Below, in pieces: positions 1 through 10,075 of a DNA stretch of 64,000 bases. The position numbers were made by a program, and so were the translations under genes. The stretch spans positions 52,621,631 through 52,685,630 of the forward strand of contig OX377206.1 of assembly GCA_947396885.1 (NCBI GenBank), read 5' to 3'. Numbering within the stretch: the stretch's first letter is position 1; each line of letters opens with the position of its first letter. Below the pieces are notes generated by a model. It was not told where the DNA came from. It searched no databases and saw nothing but the letters and a program-made list of their open reading frames with translations. This DNA comes from Heligmosomoides polygyrus polygyrus (Eukaryota > Nematoda > Chromadorea > Rhabditida > Heligmosomidae).

Positions 1-313
1 ACCACCGATAAGCTGGGCCGTAAATAGGAGGGACCGCCTTCGTATCGGGGGGAAGGGTGCTCAGTGTGTGTCCCGTGGCCCCATCAGCCTAGCCGCCTGG
101 CCAACGCCTTTGCAGGCTGAGGCCCTATTTTATGTACCGTATGTATTCAAGCATGTATGTTATGAAGGAAAATAAATCTATGCTCTAGGACTCGTTTACC
201 TTTTCATACCTTGGGACATTCTTTTGGTATCTTGGAGCTTCCCCGAGCCGCTACACATATAAGAAGAATGTCGGGAGTTCCGAGATATTACAGAATATCT
301 CTGACGCTGGCTT
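1..313. other. Unassigned window edge
   Basis: No coding region is supported. An AATAAA hexamer lies at 171-176 after a stretch with no long reading frame. That would fit the 3' end of a transcript or a LINE entering from the left, but this is weak. Confidence 0.2.
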
Positions 314-456
314 CCGTCAAATTAGGTGTCTGTGGTGCAATCACGGACAAGCCCCTTATTTGACGTCTATCGACTAATAAACGTGCCTAGAAGGATTATT
401 CGGATTTGAAGACATGTTTGCTGCAGTGGAATGGTGCAAAAGGGATAAACTACTGT
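314..456 (-). repeat. Dispersed repeat copy containing an unoccupied transposon insertion site
   Basis: Read on the minus strand, this stretch matches 20221-20297 joined directly to 22537-22604. The second copy is split at exactly this point by a 2.24-kb TIR element. Here the sequence is continuous around position 382-384, so this is the empty site. The repeat itself encodes nothing that I recognise. Confidence 0.75.
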
Positions 457-1159
457 CCCTAGAACTTAGAAGAAGGGCTACTAACATGAATTGGTCGAGA
501 ATTCTTTTTGAATTGATTGGCTGCATGTAATTTTTCGTATTCGGACAAAGAAACATGAAATTGTTCTAGGGTTCATACCAAAAGTTATGTTATTGAATTG
601 TTTTAGGGTTTATCCAAACGAACAGTTCATTGTTAACTGGACGCTCTTCATTCTAAAGCGGACTCTTTTCATTTTGAGTCGATTACTTCATTTTGAACTT
701 GACACTTTTTCATTTGAAGCCACATTTAAAAACAAAATGGACATTTTGCAAACCAAGTCATACATATCTAAAGTTGAAATAAACATTGTTCGACCATTCG
801 CCGTAAGGAGTGTCCTAAGGAAAACTACACTTTAAATAGTCTCAAAATTCCTATTTTCCTTGAAAAGTGTCCGGTTAACAAAGTGAAGCATCCTGTTTAA
901 AGGGAAAATAGTCTACCTCAAAATACAGAAAACTGGGGACCTCTGGCGCATCGTAGTGGATAGGACCACACGTAAGCGAAATGCAAGCTGAAATTGTGGG
1001 AATTTTATGGCTGCGCTTTTTATTTGGTTGCTGTCGATCTGCTTTCTTTTAATTAGGCTTTTCAAGTCAATGGTTTGTTAAAACTTAGCGTGTCCAGTTT
1101 CCCTTAGAAGGTGATCAATTGATTTGAGAGGTGTCCAGTTGGCTACAAATGTGTTCAGC
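457..1159. other. No gene seen
   Basis: AT-rich sequence with short reading frames only. There are repeated GTGTCC-type words near 868, 1090 and 1130, but no bounded element could be drawn. Confidence 0.3.
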
Positions 1160-1482
1160 TTACTACGCCGTCGCCGCCCTGCCACTTCCACGCCGACGCC
1201 ATCCAGCGACGATCAAGCAGCCGCCGCAGCAGTTGACCAGCGTCACCGCCCGAGGGCATGATCAAATATTTATTTCTGTATTCTGTATGTAATACCAAAT
1301 ATTTACTTGTATTATGTATCTGTTTTGTCGTCGCGGTGGCAGTATCGCCGCTAACGGCGATGTCAAGGGCAGGGCCTATCCCCAGCCAACCTAAGGTACT
1401 CACGTCCTGTCTATCAAGAGATAAACATGTTTCTCCATTCTCTGTTTCGGTACACAATCGCACAAAACCACTGAACCGCACA
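1160..1482 (+). mobile_element. 3' end of a BEL/Pao element with its LTR
   Basis: Positions 1343-1482 align along their length with the 141-bp LTR of element A in inverted orientation. Shared features are the TATCGCCG start, an internal ATAAAC hexamer and the AACCGCACA end. Upstream sequence (about 1258-1342) also resembles the internal sequence preceding A's 3' LTR, including the GGCAG just before the LTR. It is therefore a truncated element end and not a solo LTR. It is clearly diverged from A, and no TSD could be found. Confidence 0.6.
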
Positions 1483-1759
1483 CAGCACACACAACTCGCT
1501 TAAGCTGAAATTAATGCTATAAATGAATACTGGATTACCTTCAATTACCGTAACCAGAAAATACCTCTAAAAATATAGCGCCAGTAGTACACGGCAGGTA
1601 CTTATTACTGTTTACGAAATTTGGAATTTCATTTGGGACATTTACGCAGACCCCTGATGATAACACATCTTGTTCGTTTATGCAGAGCTTTTTGTAGACT
1701 TGAGCAAAATTTCTGACCGCTAAGGGTCATTTTTTGGTCAGAACGATGGAAGGGAAGTG

Positions 1760-1900
1760 TGTGCGGTTCAGTGGATTTATATGATAACGTACAGAAGCAG
1801 AGAGAAGAGGAACGTGTTTATTCCTTGGTATCCAGAAAGAGAGTGCCCTAGCGTGGGTTGGGAATAGGCCCCGCCCCTGCCATCGTCGTTGGCGGCGATA
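1760..1900 (-). repeat. Element A 3' LTR
   Basis: This 141-bp LTR is identical by eye to the one at 12291-12431. On the minus strand it has an ATAAAC poly(A)-like hexamer and ends in CGCACA. AAGTG at 1755-1759 is the outer duplication. Confidence 0.92.
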
Positions 1901-2015
1901 CTGCCAGCGCGGCGCGACATAAAAAATACATGCAGTGAATACAAAATAATAGATCATGTCATGTAGAAGCTGAAGATCGGCGTGATCGTGGTCGAGCGGT
2001 GTAGAGCGCGGCAGC

Positions 2016-2260
2016 TTGAGAGTCGAACGGGCGGTGGAATCGGCGGCGGCTTGAGAGTCGAACGGGCGATGGAGTCGGCGGCAGGTTGAGAGTCGAACGG
2101 GCGGTGGAATCGGCGGCGGCTTGAGAGTCGAACGGGCGATGGAGTCGGCGGCAGGTTGAGAGTCGAACGGGCGATGGAATCGGCGGCAGGTTGAGAGTCG
2201 AACGGGCGTTGGAGTCGTCGGCGGCTTGATTGGGCTACTAAGACCTCAATTACGAGGCCT
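2016..2260 (-). repeat. 35-bp minisatellite inside element A
   Basis: TTGAGAGTCGAACGGGCG recurs at 2016, 2051, 2086, 2121, 2156 and 2191, with a degenerate copy at 2226. The period is exactly 35 bp. The array sits between the zinc-finger ORF and the 3' LTR. It is open in one minus frame, but 35 is not a multiple of three, so successive units shift frame and a repeat protein is unlikely. Confidence 0.85.
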
Positions 2261-2740
2261 TTTCGCTTGGTTCTGCTGGTGCTGCTGATTAGGCCTCCTG
2301 ACGGAGCACAGGATGGAATTGTGGCCGAGACCACAATTCCCACACCGCACTCCGCAGTCATCGGAGTGCTCGTCTTTGAGGCACCGCAGGCATAAACGCC
2401 TTCGCGATGCCTGTGCGGTGCGAGCCACCGTGTCTGGGTACCGCGTGCATCGCCCCGTGAGATGAGTATCACGGTTTTCCTCAACTGTGCAGAATGCACA
2501 GGAGGAGCACGGCGCGGTACGCACCAGAATTACCTGCAATGCAGCATGAAGATGCTTTAATTCGGCGCGAAGCGCCAATTGATCAACTAGCATCTCTGCT
2601 TGCATCGCAGATTGAGTCGTCTGCATCGCCGATTGAGTCGTCTGCAAGTCCTCGAGTGTCGGGATGAGATATGCCATAATTGTCGTGGCATCGCAGATGT
2701 CCAAATCGGCTGCGTCTGCGTTGGATGGTGAGGACGACAT
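2246..2740 (-). CDS. Accessory zinc-finger ORF downstream of env (ORF4 of element A)
   Basis: A 164-residue ORF in sense with the element and lying after env. Residues 1-75 are Ala/Gln/Leu-rich with a short TTQSAMQ duplication and helical character. Residues about 79-148 form a cysteine/histidine-rich block: CSSC, then HLTGRC, then LCLRCL, then CGNCG and a final HNSILC. This suggests two or more zinc-binding modules, not the retroviral CCHC knuckle found in gag. The last part of the same module recurs in element B at 31555-31660 at the same place relative to the 3' LTR, which supports it as a real component of the lineage. The function is unknown; nucleic-acid binding is inferred. Expression would need splicing or an internal promoter. 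Confidence 0.6.
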   Translation of the reverse strand: MSSSPSNADAADLDICDATTIMAYLIPTLEDLQTTQSAMQTTQSAMQAEMLVDQLALRAELKHLHAALQVILVRTAPCSSCAFCTVEENRDTHLTGRCTRYPDTVARTAQASRRRLCLRCLKDEHSDDCGVRCGNCGLGHNSILCSVRRPNQQHQQNQAKRPRN

Positions 2741-2869
2741 TATGATGACGACTATTAGCTGGACCGCCTTTTATACAGAATTTGAGCTCGGTTAGGGGCG
2801 TGTTGCCCTTAGATTTTCCGACTGATTGTAAATATGTTCCTTGAGGATATTTTGCAATCAACTTGAGCT

Positions 2870-3790
2870 CACTGAGTTTACGATGGCGTTAGAAGGGCTC
2901 TTATGGCTAAGTGGGTATGCCCCTATCGCCTTTATCGCCTAACTACTTGCTGATGAGCTGAAGGTCAAGATTAGACGACCCCGCTGTGGTGAGGGATGAT
3001 TGCACCCTATATGCGCTAAAGCAGTTATTCTAAATCCATGCTGAACGGTGCTAAGCGCGCTCATATGCAGACCGTCTTTCTTTGCTTCTCTCGCGCACTC
3101 CACCGCCGCGGGCGTTGTGTGGGCGCCCGCGGAATATACGGAACACGGTTCGTTGTACTCCCGCAGCCAGGCGCCTGCGGCGAGCTGCCTCTACACGCGT
3201 GCGCGGGACGAATTGTTCCGCGGACGACGGGGTAGCTCCAATTTTACGCTGCTGCGGCGTGAAAGCCGTGGCAGCAGATTTTTGGCACCCGTTGGAAAAA
3301 TTTCCTGTGCGGGTTGAAAAGCTCCCTGAGGGAACTGAGTGGCCCGCCCCCTCCGCGCAACTTGGGAGGGGGCGAGGGTGTCAAATAAAGACACCAAGTG
3401 TCTACCGCGATGGACACAGAACGCCCCACGGGGCCCCACGGGCCTTACTCGGCCGGCGGGGCCCCAAAGGGGGCGGAGACCGGTTCGAACTCGAAACCCG
3501 GTCTCGCGGGCCTCGCTCGCTATCGGCGAGCGCCCGCTCTGCGCCATGCGGCGACAGAGCGGAGGGGTTCACATCGCGGCTATGTGGTCGCCTCCACATG
3601 CCTAGTGCATGCAGAGCAATAAAGCATGCATAATAGGTATCCATCATGCAATGGAGAGCAGGAATGTTAGGTATCCATCATGGCATAATAGGTATGCATC
3701 GGTTTTGCAGATGAATGTTGTTTTAAAGATGGCATTAACGTGTTACATACGGAAGATTATATAGTGCTGCAATGGTTTCCACTACGGTAT
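2870..3790 (-). other. GC-rich spacer of element A with a tRNA-like segment
   Basis: Lies between env and the accessory ORF. On the minus strand about 3475-3560 shows an A-box-like TGGCGCAGAGCGG, a strong hairpin around CGATA, and a B-box-like TTTCGAGTTCGAACC. This would fit a tRNA-derived SINE or a degenerate tRNA-like unit inserted in the element. Overlapping open frames on both strands here are a consequence of GC richness. Words of the type ATAATAGGTATCCATCAT repeat near 3630-3700. No TSD was found. Confidence 0.35.
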
Positions 3791-6700
3791 TTAAGCCGAA
3801 GTATTCCCTTTCTGCTTTCGGCACTTTATGCATTTCCACATCAGTTTTAGCAGTGCGGAACCAAACGACCCGATAGAGGATAGGATGGCTATAAGAATGC
3901 ATGGGCCCATCATATAAGTAAGGCCAGTAAGTAGTAGTATGGAGCTCAATGCTCCAAGAGTTAGTTTCCAGTGATTGCGGATAACCTGCACTAGTGGATC
4001 GATATTCGGTAGACTGATATCAGAAAACCACTGGTGTCGTAGGGTTACGCCATGTGACCTTGCGTCAAAGGCCGTGTCTGGTGTACGTATATGATAATAT
4101 AACGTAGCATTCAAGAGGAACAATGTGGGTTTCGTTGAACAATGCGCCTGGCAGCGTTCATTTACTAGTGGATGATCGAAATGAAGAATTATTGGATTCC
4201 TTTCACCTGATGGTCCACATTTAATTGGGAATTGTTGGGAGTCGCAGGTTACAGTGACCGTCGCATATGTTTGCGCTTTGCATGCGGCTGTAAAATGCGC
4301 TCCATGCTCGCATTCGTAACAACCAGTCAAGTCGGAATTTTCGAGTCTACAGTTCTGGTTGAAGACAAATTCGGCAGAGGTTTGAAGCATTTTGGATTCT
4401 ATACGCAAGACCATTTCCTCTTCGGTTGACGTCGAAATGATCTCATTTTCGATACTGGAGAGGGTTCCGTACGGTGTCACCAAAGGCAGTCTATTTTCGC
4501 TGCGATAAAGCATGGAAATAGAGTCCTTCGGACAGTCGCAGGTGTGCACCGATGTTCCGCAATTACATCGTATGCGGTTAGAACAGGTGTTAAAACGACC
4601 GAGGGCTTGCACAGGATTATTACAAGCCACTGGAATTTCGTAGTGAGCTGGAAGCATGTACGAAGTGTTCGCTGTTATAGCGAATCGTGTGCCTTCCAGC
4701 GACGCTGCAGGCTTTTGAATGGAAGCTACTGTTATGCTAAAGTTGGCTATTTCTTCCGTTATGTATGGACGAACTATTTTTGTGAAAGCCACAGTCTTGT
4801 TGGCCGTGGTTATCTCTATTTCTAGCTTTATGAGTGGCGTCCAATGTGAACACTGGACGACTTCAAAGATTCTTTTTGATAGCGGTTTGTGAGCGATTCT
4901 GTAGAACCAGCATGCCGGTTTAGGCAAAAAACATCCACACAAGACGCCTCCACAACTGTTCAAGCAACCGGTGTAACCAGGATATTCCCTAGTATGGTTT
5001 AGTTCAGCTATGGATTCACCTGAGCTAATAGTTTCACATTTATCTGCAATGCAAGACCCTGCTTGAGCACATCGCTTCACGTGGAAGATTTGCATTCTAG
5101 TGGACCTAGTAAAGAACTCAGTTACTTTTGAGCATTTGAAATTCACGGTCTGCTTTCGGAATTTCGCAAGTCCTACGGTCTCATTTGCATGAATTATTTC
5201 GATGCATATTTCTGACTGCAGCCTGTTGAACAATAGTTCTCGGCTGTATTCGAGGTGGCAGTGATTGCCTTCATTACAGACGACCTCGGCAGAGTGACGC
5301 ATAATGCCATGCTGACACGCTGTTGCCGGTGATAGAAGGCTTATCACAGCAAATAACGAGATTGACAATAACCCTGGAAGAGGCGTGAGCTTGAAGCTTG
5401 GAGGACTCTGCTTCGCAGCAGCTGTGAGATTGTCGAACTGTTCCGAATTTTTAGTGCACTTGCTAGTGTTTCTGATGAACTTTGCCATGAGCCATGTTAC
5501 ACCCAACAACACTGTGATAGCTACATAAACGATTATGGCCGTTGTTGCAATGGCACCTGCTGGCCAACAATGGGGATTTCCTAGCAAGGTTTTTGATAGG
5601 AGTTGTTGGTGGTCACAATACCTAGCACGTTCGCACGACATTACTTGTTCTTGAGCATTAGTCATCGAACGAAAGCGCACATTGACACTTTTCTCTGTCG
5701 GTGATATTGGTAGGAAATAGTTGGCTGCACGCGTGCTGTTATCCACGGCGTGGCATTGTTTGTCAATGCATAATTCGAACCAACCACTTATTGGTGGAAT
5801 ACTGATAGTTCCTCTACTGCACGATAGTATCGAGGAATTTTGAGCCGCGAGTGCTGGCGATGCCACGATAGATAGTAGGGTGACAAGTAGCAATGATGAG
5901 TTAATTGTTGTTGGACGTGAGTGAAGTACACTGGTCTCCATACTTCTGAAGAAGTCGTAAGCTCTTGAATTTGAGCTTCGCGGAAGAATTGGTCGCTTCT
6001 CATTTTGAACAACCACAGGTGACTCTGATGTATCTGAAGTCTCAGCTCTGACTGCTTCTTCATTGCTGGGCTCGACATTAGCACGGATTTCTAGAGGATA
6101 TAACTTGTTAAGAGGCCGGTGGATGACCTTGTGGTTTGGCATCAATATCTTCGCTGACCTTATGAGTCCGTCCGCAGAACTAATGATATCGACTATCTTG
6201 CCATAGGGCCAATTTCCTCGAGGGATTAGCTCTTGTTCGATGATGACTATCTCGCCTACATAGGGACACGTTCTGCTCAAGTGTCTTGGCTGTTTGAGGA
6301 TCACTTTTTGCGTTTCCCTTAAAGACGTTAGATACAGTGTATTCCAGTTTTCCCAGAACTTATTGGCTATGTTCTCGGAATAATGCAATGCTTCTGTCGC
6401 TTGCTTTTGTGATTGTATGAAATCTGGATCATATGTTGGGTCCAGGAGATCGATACGGTCGTTAGATTCTGGTAATGAAAATCTGAGATTTCCTTGAAGG
6501 AAGTCAATTGGACGCAATGGAATAACGCATAGGTCGTCCGAACTGGATTTGGTGAGGGGTCTTGTATTGAGGATGGCTTCAATTCTCGTGAGAACCGTAC
6601 ACATATCTGTAAAGCTGAGTCTCTTTCGTCCCATGGATTTATTGAACGCTTTTTTGACGGATCCTACCAGTCTTTCCCAAGCGCCTCCCATCCATGGAGC

Positions 6701-7300
6701 ACCTGGTGGATTAAATAACCACTTGATTTTCTCTGTTGCACAGTACGACATCAGAGAAGTACCCGTAGGCTCATTGGTTTCAAACATAGTGGCTATAATG
6801 CGCTCGCCTTGTTTGAAATTCGTACCGCAATCGGTGCGCACAAGCTTTGGCACTCCTCGTCTTGAAATGAATCTGATAAAGCAGCTAAGGAATGCACCCG
6901 ATGATAGGTTTTCAACAAGCTCCAAATGAAGTGCTCTTGTTGTAAGACAAGTGTAGAGGCATACGTACATTTTTTCTTGCGATTTTGACAGGAATGGACC
7001 CATGAAGTCGCAACCGACGTTTTCGAACGGTTTTGAAATCACTACCCTGTCTGACGGCAGCGAAGGCATTAAAGGAGCTCCTAATGGCAGTCCTTGATAT
7101 CTTTTACACGTAGAACAGTGCTTCAAGTACCGGATGATAACCACAGTCAGACGAGGAATCCAAAATCTCTGTCGCACGATATCTAACATATGGTCCTTGC
7201 CGCAGTGAGCATTATATGAGTGAACGTGTTGAAGTATGAGACGGACTAGTTCCGACTTCTGTGGTATGTATATGGGTGATTTTGCGTCACGAGGAATCAC
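3791..7300 (-). CDS. Integrase fused to an env-like glycoprotein (element A)
   Basis: A 1169-residue frame. Residues 25-66 hold the HHCC zinc site (H25...H32 and CSTC at 62-65). The integrase core has D98 (GCDFMGPF), D156 (RTDCGTNF) and E209 (WERLVG). A DUF5641-type C-terminal module spans about 340-405. From about 468 a hydrophobic signal-like segment begins an env-like region. Membrane segments lie near 585-607, 640-660 and 1115-1150, with many paired cysteines and a CGGVLCGCF motif at about 783-791 typical of phlebovirus G2-related env proteins of nematode BEL elements. The frame is the same as the upstream pol ORF; a single TAA separates them near 7385. The env part has no internal stop in this copy. 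In the family, env would be released from the polyprotein or made from a spliced RNA. Confidence 0.88.
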   Translation of the reverse strand: MIPRDAKSPIYIPQKSELVRLILQHVHSYNAHCGKDHMLDIVRQRFWIPRLTVVIIRYLKHCSTCKRYQGLPLGAPLMPSLPSDRVVISKPFENVGCDFMGPFLSKSQEKMYVCLYTCLTTRALHLELVENLSSGAFLSCFIRFISRRGVPKLVRTDCGTNFKQGERIIATMFETNEPTGTSLMSYCATEKIKWLFNPPGAPWMGGAWERLVGSVKKAFNKSMGRKRLSFTDMCTVLTRIEAILNTRPLTKSSSDDLCVIPLRPIDFLQGNLRFSLPESNDRIDLLDPTYDPDFIQSQKQATEALHYSENIANKFWENWNTLYLTSLRETQKVILKQPRHLSRTCPYVGEIVIIEQELIPRGNWPYGKIVDIISSADGLIRSAKILMPNHKVIHRPLNKLYPLEIRANVEPSNEEAVRAETSDTSESPVVVQNEKRPILPRSSNSRAYDFFRSMETSVLHSRPTTINSSLLLVTLLSIVASPALAAQNSSILSCSRGTISIPPISGWFELCIDKQCHAVDNSTRAANYFLPISPTEKSVNVRFRSMTNAQEQVMSCERARYCDHQQLLSKTLLGNPHCWPAGAIATTAIIVYVAITVLLGVTWLMAKFIRNTSKCTKNSEQFDNLTAAAKQSPPSFKLTPLPGLLSISLFAVISLLSPATACQHGIMRHSAEVVCNEGNHCHLEYSRELLFNRLQSEICIEIIHANETVGLAKFRKQTVNFKCSKVTEFFTRSTRMQIFHVKRCAQAGSCIADKCETISSGESIAELNHTREYPGYTGCLNSCGGVLCGCFLPKPACWFYRIAHKPLSKRIFEVVQCSHWTPLIKLEIEITTANKTVAFTKIVRPYITEEIANFSITVASIQKPAASLEGTRFAITANTSYMLPAHYEIPVACNNPVQALGRFNTCSNRIRCNCGTSVHTCDCPKDSISMLYRSENRLPLVTPYGTLSSIENEIISTSTEEEMVLRIESKMLQTSAEFVFNQNCRLENSDLTGCYECEHGAHFTAACKAQTYATVTVTCDSQQFPIKCGPSGERNPIILHFDHPLVNERCQAHCSTKPTLFLLNATLYYHIRTPDTAFDARSHGVTLRHQWFSDISLPNIDPLVQVIRNHWKLTLGALSSILLLTGLTYMMGPCILIAILSSIGSFGSALLKLMWKCIKCRKQKGNTSA

Positions 7301-7384
7301 TGCGTTCTGGAGGCGCGACTCGTGACGAATAATATCATTTTCGTCCGAGATAACCTTTTTGTTATGGAACTGCCTTTGGAGATC

Positions 7385-10075
7385 TTACAAAATCATTCCC
7401 TTCTGCTCTTGTCTTATAAGAACATTCTCGGAAAGTTCGATGTCATGAGAAGTGATGTCTTGAGAGGTGTCAAATTTTGATATCATGACGGTACTGATGT
7501 GCGACGTTTGGCTCTTGTTCACCGCAATAACCCAATGCTTCAAAGTTTTGCCTACGAGTGCGACCACTCGCATGGCTTTGTTCAGCTTTGAGAACCGAGA
7601 TAAGTCGATAAGCTCTGCTCCATAGACGGAGTTGGTGCTGGCTTTTGTTATGTTAGGGAGCGATACGATATCAGCAGTATCTATCTCTTCCGTCACTTTA
7701 ATACAGTCGATTTCAGTTAACGGCCACGTGTCAGGGCTGTTTTCTAGCCAGCGCGGTCCATTCACCCAATCGCTATTGGCGATTTCTCCAGAGTTTAAAC
7801 CTCTGGTCCCTGCATCAGCTGGGTTGTGGGTTGTGCTAACGTGAAGAAATTTAACCAATACGTCGTGCGATTCTAGGTTGGTCTTAATAGCGAGGATCCG
7901 CTCCCGCTGGTTGGCGACGAAAACCGGGACCTTTTTGCAGCTGTTCAACCAATACAGTGCTATTTCGCTATCTGATACAACGGACACGTTTCGAACGGTT
8001 TTGTACGTTTCCATGATTGTCTTGCACAAGCGCGAAGCCATTAGGATTCCAACAAGTTCAAGTCTTGGGATTGTTTGGTGACATTTTTTCGGTGTTAGCT
8101 TAGCTTTTCCACTGATTAGCGTTGAGATCTTCCCTGAGGATTGGCACTGCAAATAGGCACAGGTTGCAATCGCCAAGCAACTAGCGTCAGCGAATATCCA
8201 CAGGTGACTGTTCGTGGATTGTTGAATTATACGGCGCGGAATCGATACGCGAGCGTTATCGACCTCTTTACATAGACGATTCCATCGAAGGCACAGTTCT
8301 TCAGATAATACGGTTTTCCATGCTGTTCCAGTATTGAACACATCCCTCATCATAGATTTTAGTTTTACTATGAGTGGACTGGCGACACCGATAGGGTCGT
8401 ACACTGAGTTGATCTGACTGACAATATCTCTTTTCGTCAGCTTCTCCGCGTGAGCGAAATGAGTTCTGACCTTAAATGAGTCGTCTTCGATGTTATATGC
8501 GACACCTAGAATTTTTAAGGAGTGTGAGTCTAGTCGATCCTCCAAGGGTATTTGAGAGTTGACTTCGTTGGAGTTGGATATATACTCTCTAAGGTTCATG
8601 CCAATGTTGGCGAAAAGTTGTTTCGACTCTCGATATTTCATGATCGCCTCTTCTGCAGTGTCGGCAACCATCATAATGTTATCCACATATAGATTGCTAG
8701 CTATTTCAATTGCAATTGAGGACCCTTCATTATTGAGGTAAGATAGTAGTGCCATGTTTAATATGCTAGGGGAAGCTGTGACTCCAAACGGCAACCGCTT
8801 AAATCTGTAGCGGATTAGGTTGTCCTTCGTTGGAGGCAAATTGATGTTTTTCACCCACAAAAACCTGCGTAGATCTTTGTGGGAGTGGACCAGGCGCACC
8901 TGAGTGAAGGCCGCTTCAATGTCACATATCAGAAGAACCTTTTTTGATCGTGAGACCATGAGAATGTCATGGATTTTATTGACGAATGATTCGCCTTTGT
9001 GGATTACCTCGTTTAGAGACAGTTGGTTTTTACGTTTTGAAGACGCATCAAACACTATTCTAAGAGGAACATTTTTATTAGCTTTCCAGACGCCTGAATG
9101 AGGCATGTAGTAGTTTCCGACTGCTTCTGGGTCGGAATCGGAAAATGGTTCAACCATCTTTTCACTGACATATTTTTCAATGATTTTGCAGTACCAACTG
9201 CGTTGCTCGCTGTTTTGCTGCAAAGTTTTTTGCAGAGACTCTAAGCGGCGAATAGCAACTGTGAAGTTGTCCTCCAGTTCTCCAATGTTGGTTTTTAATG
9301 GAAATGGAGCTGTTATGTATCCGTTTCCAAAGGAAATCATTTTTGAATATTTTTCTAGATATTCGTAGGCCTTGCCTTCCTTTTGGCATTCATTCTCGGA
9401 AATTCCAAGCCCATCCAACTCGAACATCTTACGTAGCATTTCTTGCTCGCTTTGCTCGTGAACTGACGTCATTGCGTAGCTCACGTTGCTTCTAACGTCT
9501 TGTACTGATGTGAGGCCTTTACCGTATATGGTGGGGCCAAATACTGTTTTAGCGATATGAAGTCCTGTTGGTGTTGCCATACCGTGACTTGGACTGCAGA
9601 CTAGGTCGTGGTAATAATCAAGTCCGACCAAAATGTGTGGAGTTTGGTGTTCTCCACGCAATTTTGAATTTGCTAGGCAAATTCCATTTTCCTTGAGGAA
9701 AGTAATGTCAGATTTACTGAGCTTCACACTAGGGAATCCGTTCGTTAGGACGGGTTTCGTTTGTATTTTTAGCTCGAGTTCTTCCCCGAACACCGTGCTC
9801 ACTCTTGTCAGTATTATGTGACTCTCGAAGTTTTCTATATGCCCTCCAATTCCTGACATGGTGCATATTTCTGTTGACTCTTTTGGTAAGCCAAAACGAT
9901 AGGCAAGGTTCTCTTCAATGACTGTTTTCTGAGCACCTGAGTCGAAGAAAAACAGGACCTTTTCGAACTCGTTTTTATTATGGTTCCAAAGATTACCTTC
10001 CGCTGTCATTAGGACAAGCTGAGAAGCTGTTTGGCTTTGTGCGCAAGCGTTAGATTGGAGAGATTCACTTTCCAT
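7385..10075 (-). CDS. Pol: aspartic protease, RT and RNase H of element A
   Basis: An 896-residue frame. The protease has the DSG catalytic triplet at 45-47 (LFFFDSGAQKTVI) and a GIGGH flap-like motif at 75-79. Reverse transcriptase spans about 300-570, with CDIEAAF at 384-390 and YVDN at 463-466 as the catalytic box; BEL/Pao enzymes commonly vary the last residue. RNase H follows from about 625 with FADAS at 628-632, a PRLEL segment and a later SDSE aspartate. The order protease, RT, RNase H, integrase is that of BEL/Pao. The frame ends with a TAA, and integrase resumes in the same frame. The start shown is arbitrary, because the protein would normally be part of a gag-pol polyprotein. Confidence 0.92.
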   Translation of the reverse strand: MESESLQSNACAQSQTASQLVLMTAEGNLWNHNKNEFEKVLFFFDSGAQKTVIEENLAYRFGLPKESTEICTMSGIGGHIENFESHIILTRVSTVFGEELELKIQTKPVLTNGFPSVKLSKSDITFLKENGICLANSKLRGEHQTPHILVGLDYYHDLVCSPSHGMATPTGLHIAKTVFGPTIYGKGLTSVQDVRSNVSYAMTSVHEQSEQEMLRKMFELDGLGISENECQKEGKAYEYLEKYSKMISFGNGYITAPFPLKTNIGELEDNFTVAIRRLESLQKTLQQNSEQRSWYCKIIEKYVSEKMVEPFSDSDPEAVGNYYMPHSGVWKANKNVPLRIVFDASSKRKNQLSLNEVIHKGESFVNKIHDILMVSRSKKVLLICDIEAAFTQVRLVHSHKDLRRFLWVKNINLPPTKDNLIRYRFKRLPFGVTASPSILNMALLSYLNNEGSSIAIEIASNLYVDNIMMVADTAEEAIMKYRESKQLFANIGMNLREYISNSNEVNSQIPLEDRLDSHSLKILGVAYNIEDDSFKVRTHFAHAEKLTKRDIVSQINSVYDPIGVASPLIVKLKSMMRDVFNTGTAWKTVLSEELCLRWNRLCKEVDNARVSIPRRIIQQSTNSHLWIFADASCLAIATCAYLQCQSSGKISTLISGKAKLTPKKCHQTIPRLELVGILMASRLCKTIMETYKTVRNVSVVSDSEIALYWLNSCKKVPVFVANQRERILAIKTNLESHDVLVKFLHVSTTHNPADAGTRGLNSGEIANSDWVNGPRWLENSPDTWPLTEIDCIKVTEEIDTADIVSLPNITKASTNSVYGAELIDLSRFSKLNKAMRVVALVGKTLKHWVIAVNKSQTSHISTVMISKFDTSQDITSHDIELSENVLIRQEQKGMIL

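Noticed and set aside
1343..1482. Solo LTR
   Set aside because: Preceding sequence also resembles the internal 3' region of element A, so it is a truncated element end.
1901..1919. Element A LTR starting at a TGTCGCG upstream of 1900
   Set aside because: The 5' LTR stops at 12431 and the AAGTG duplication fits only a TATCG start; the extra sequence is internal and shared with other 3' ends of the family.
3082..3633. Overlapping long frames on both strands
   Set aside because: GC-rich block with few stops in every frame; no domain.
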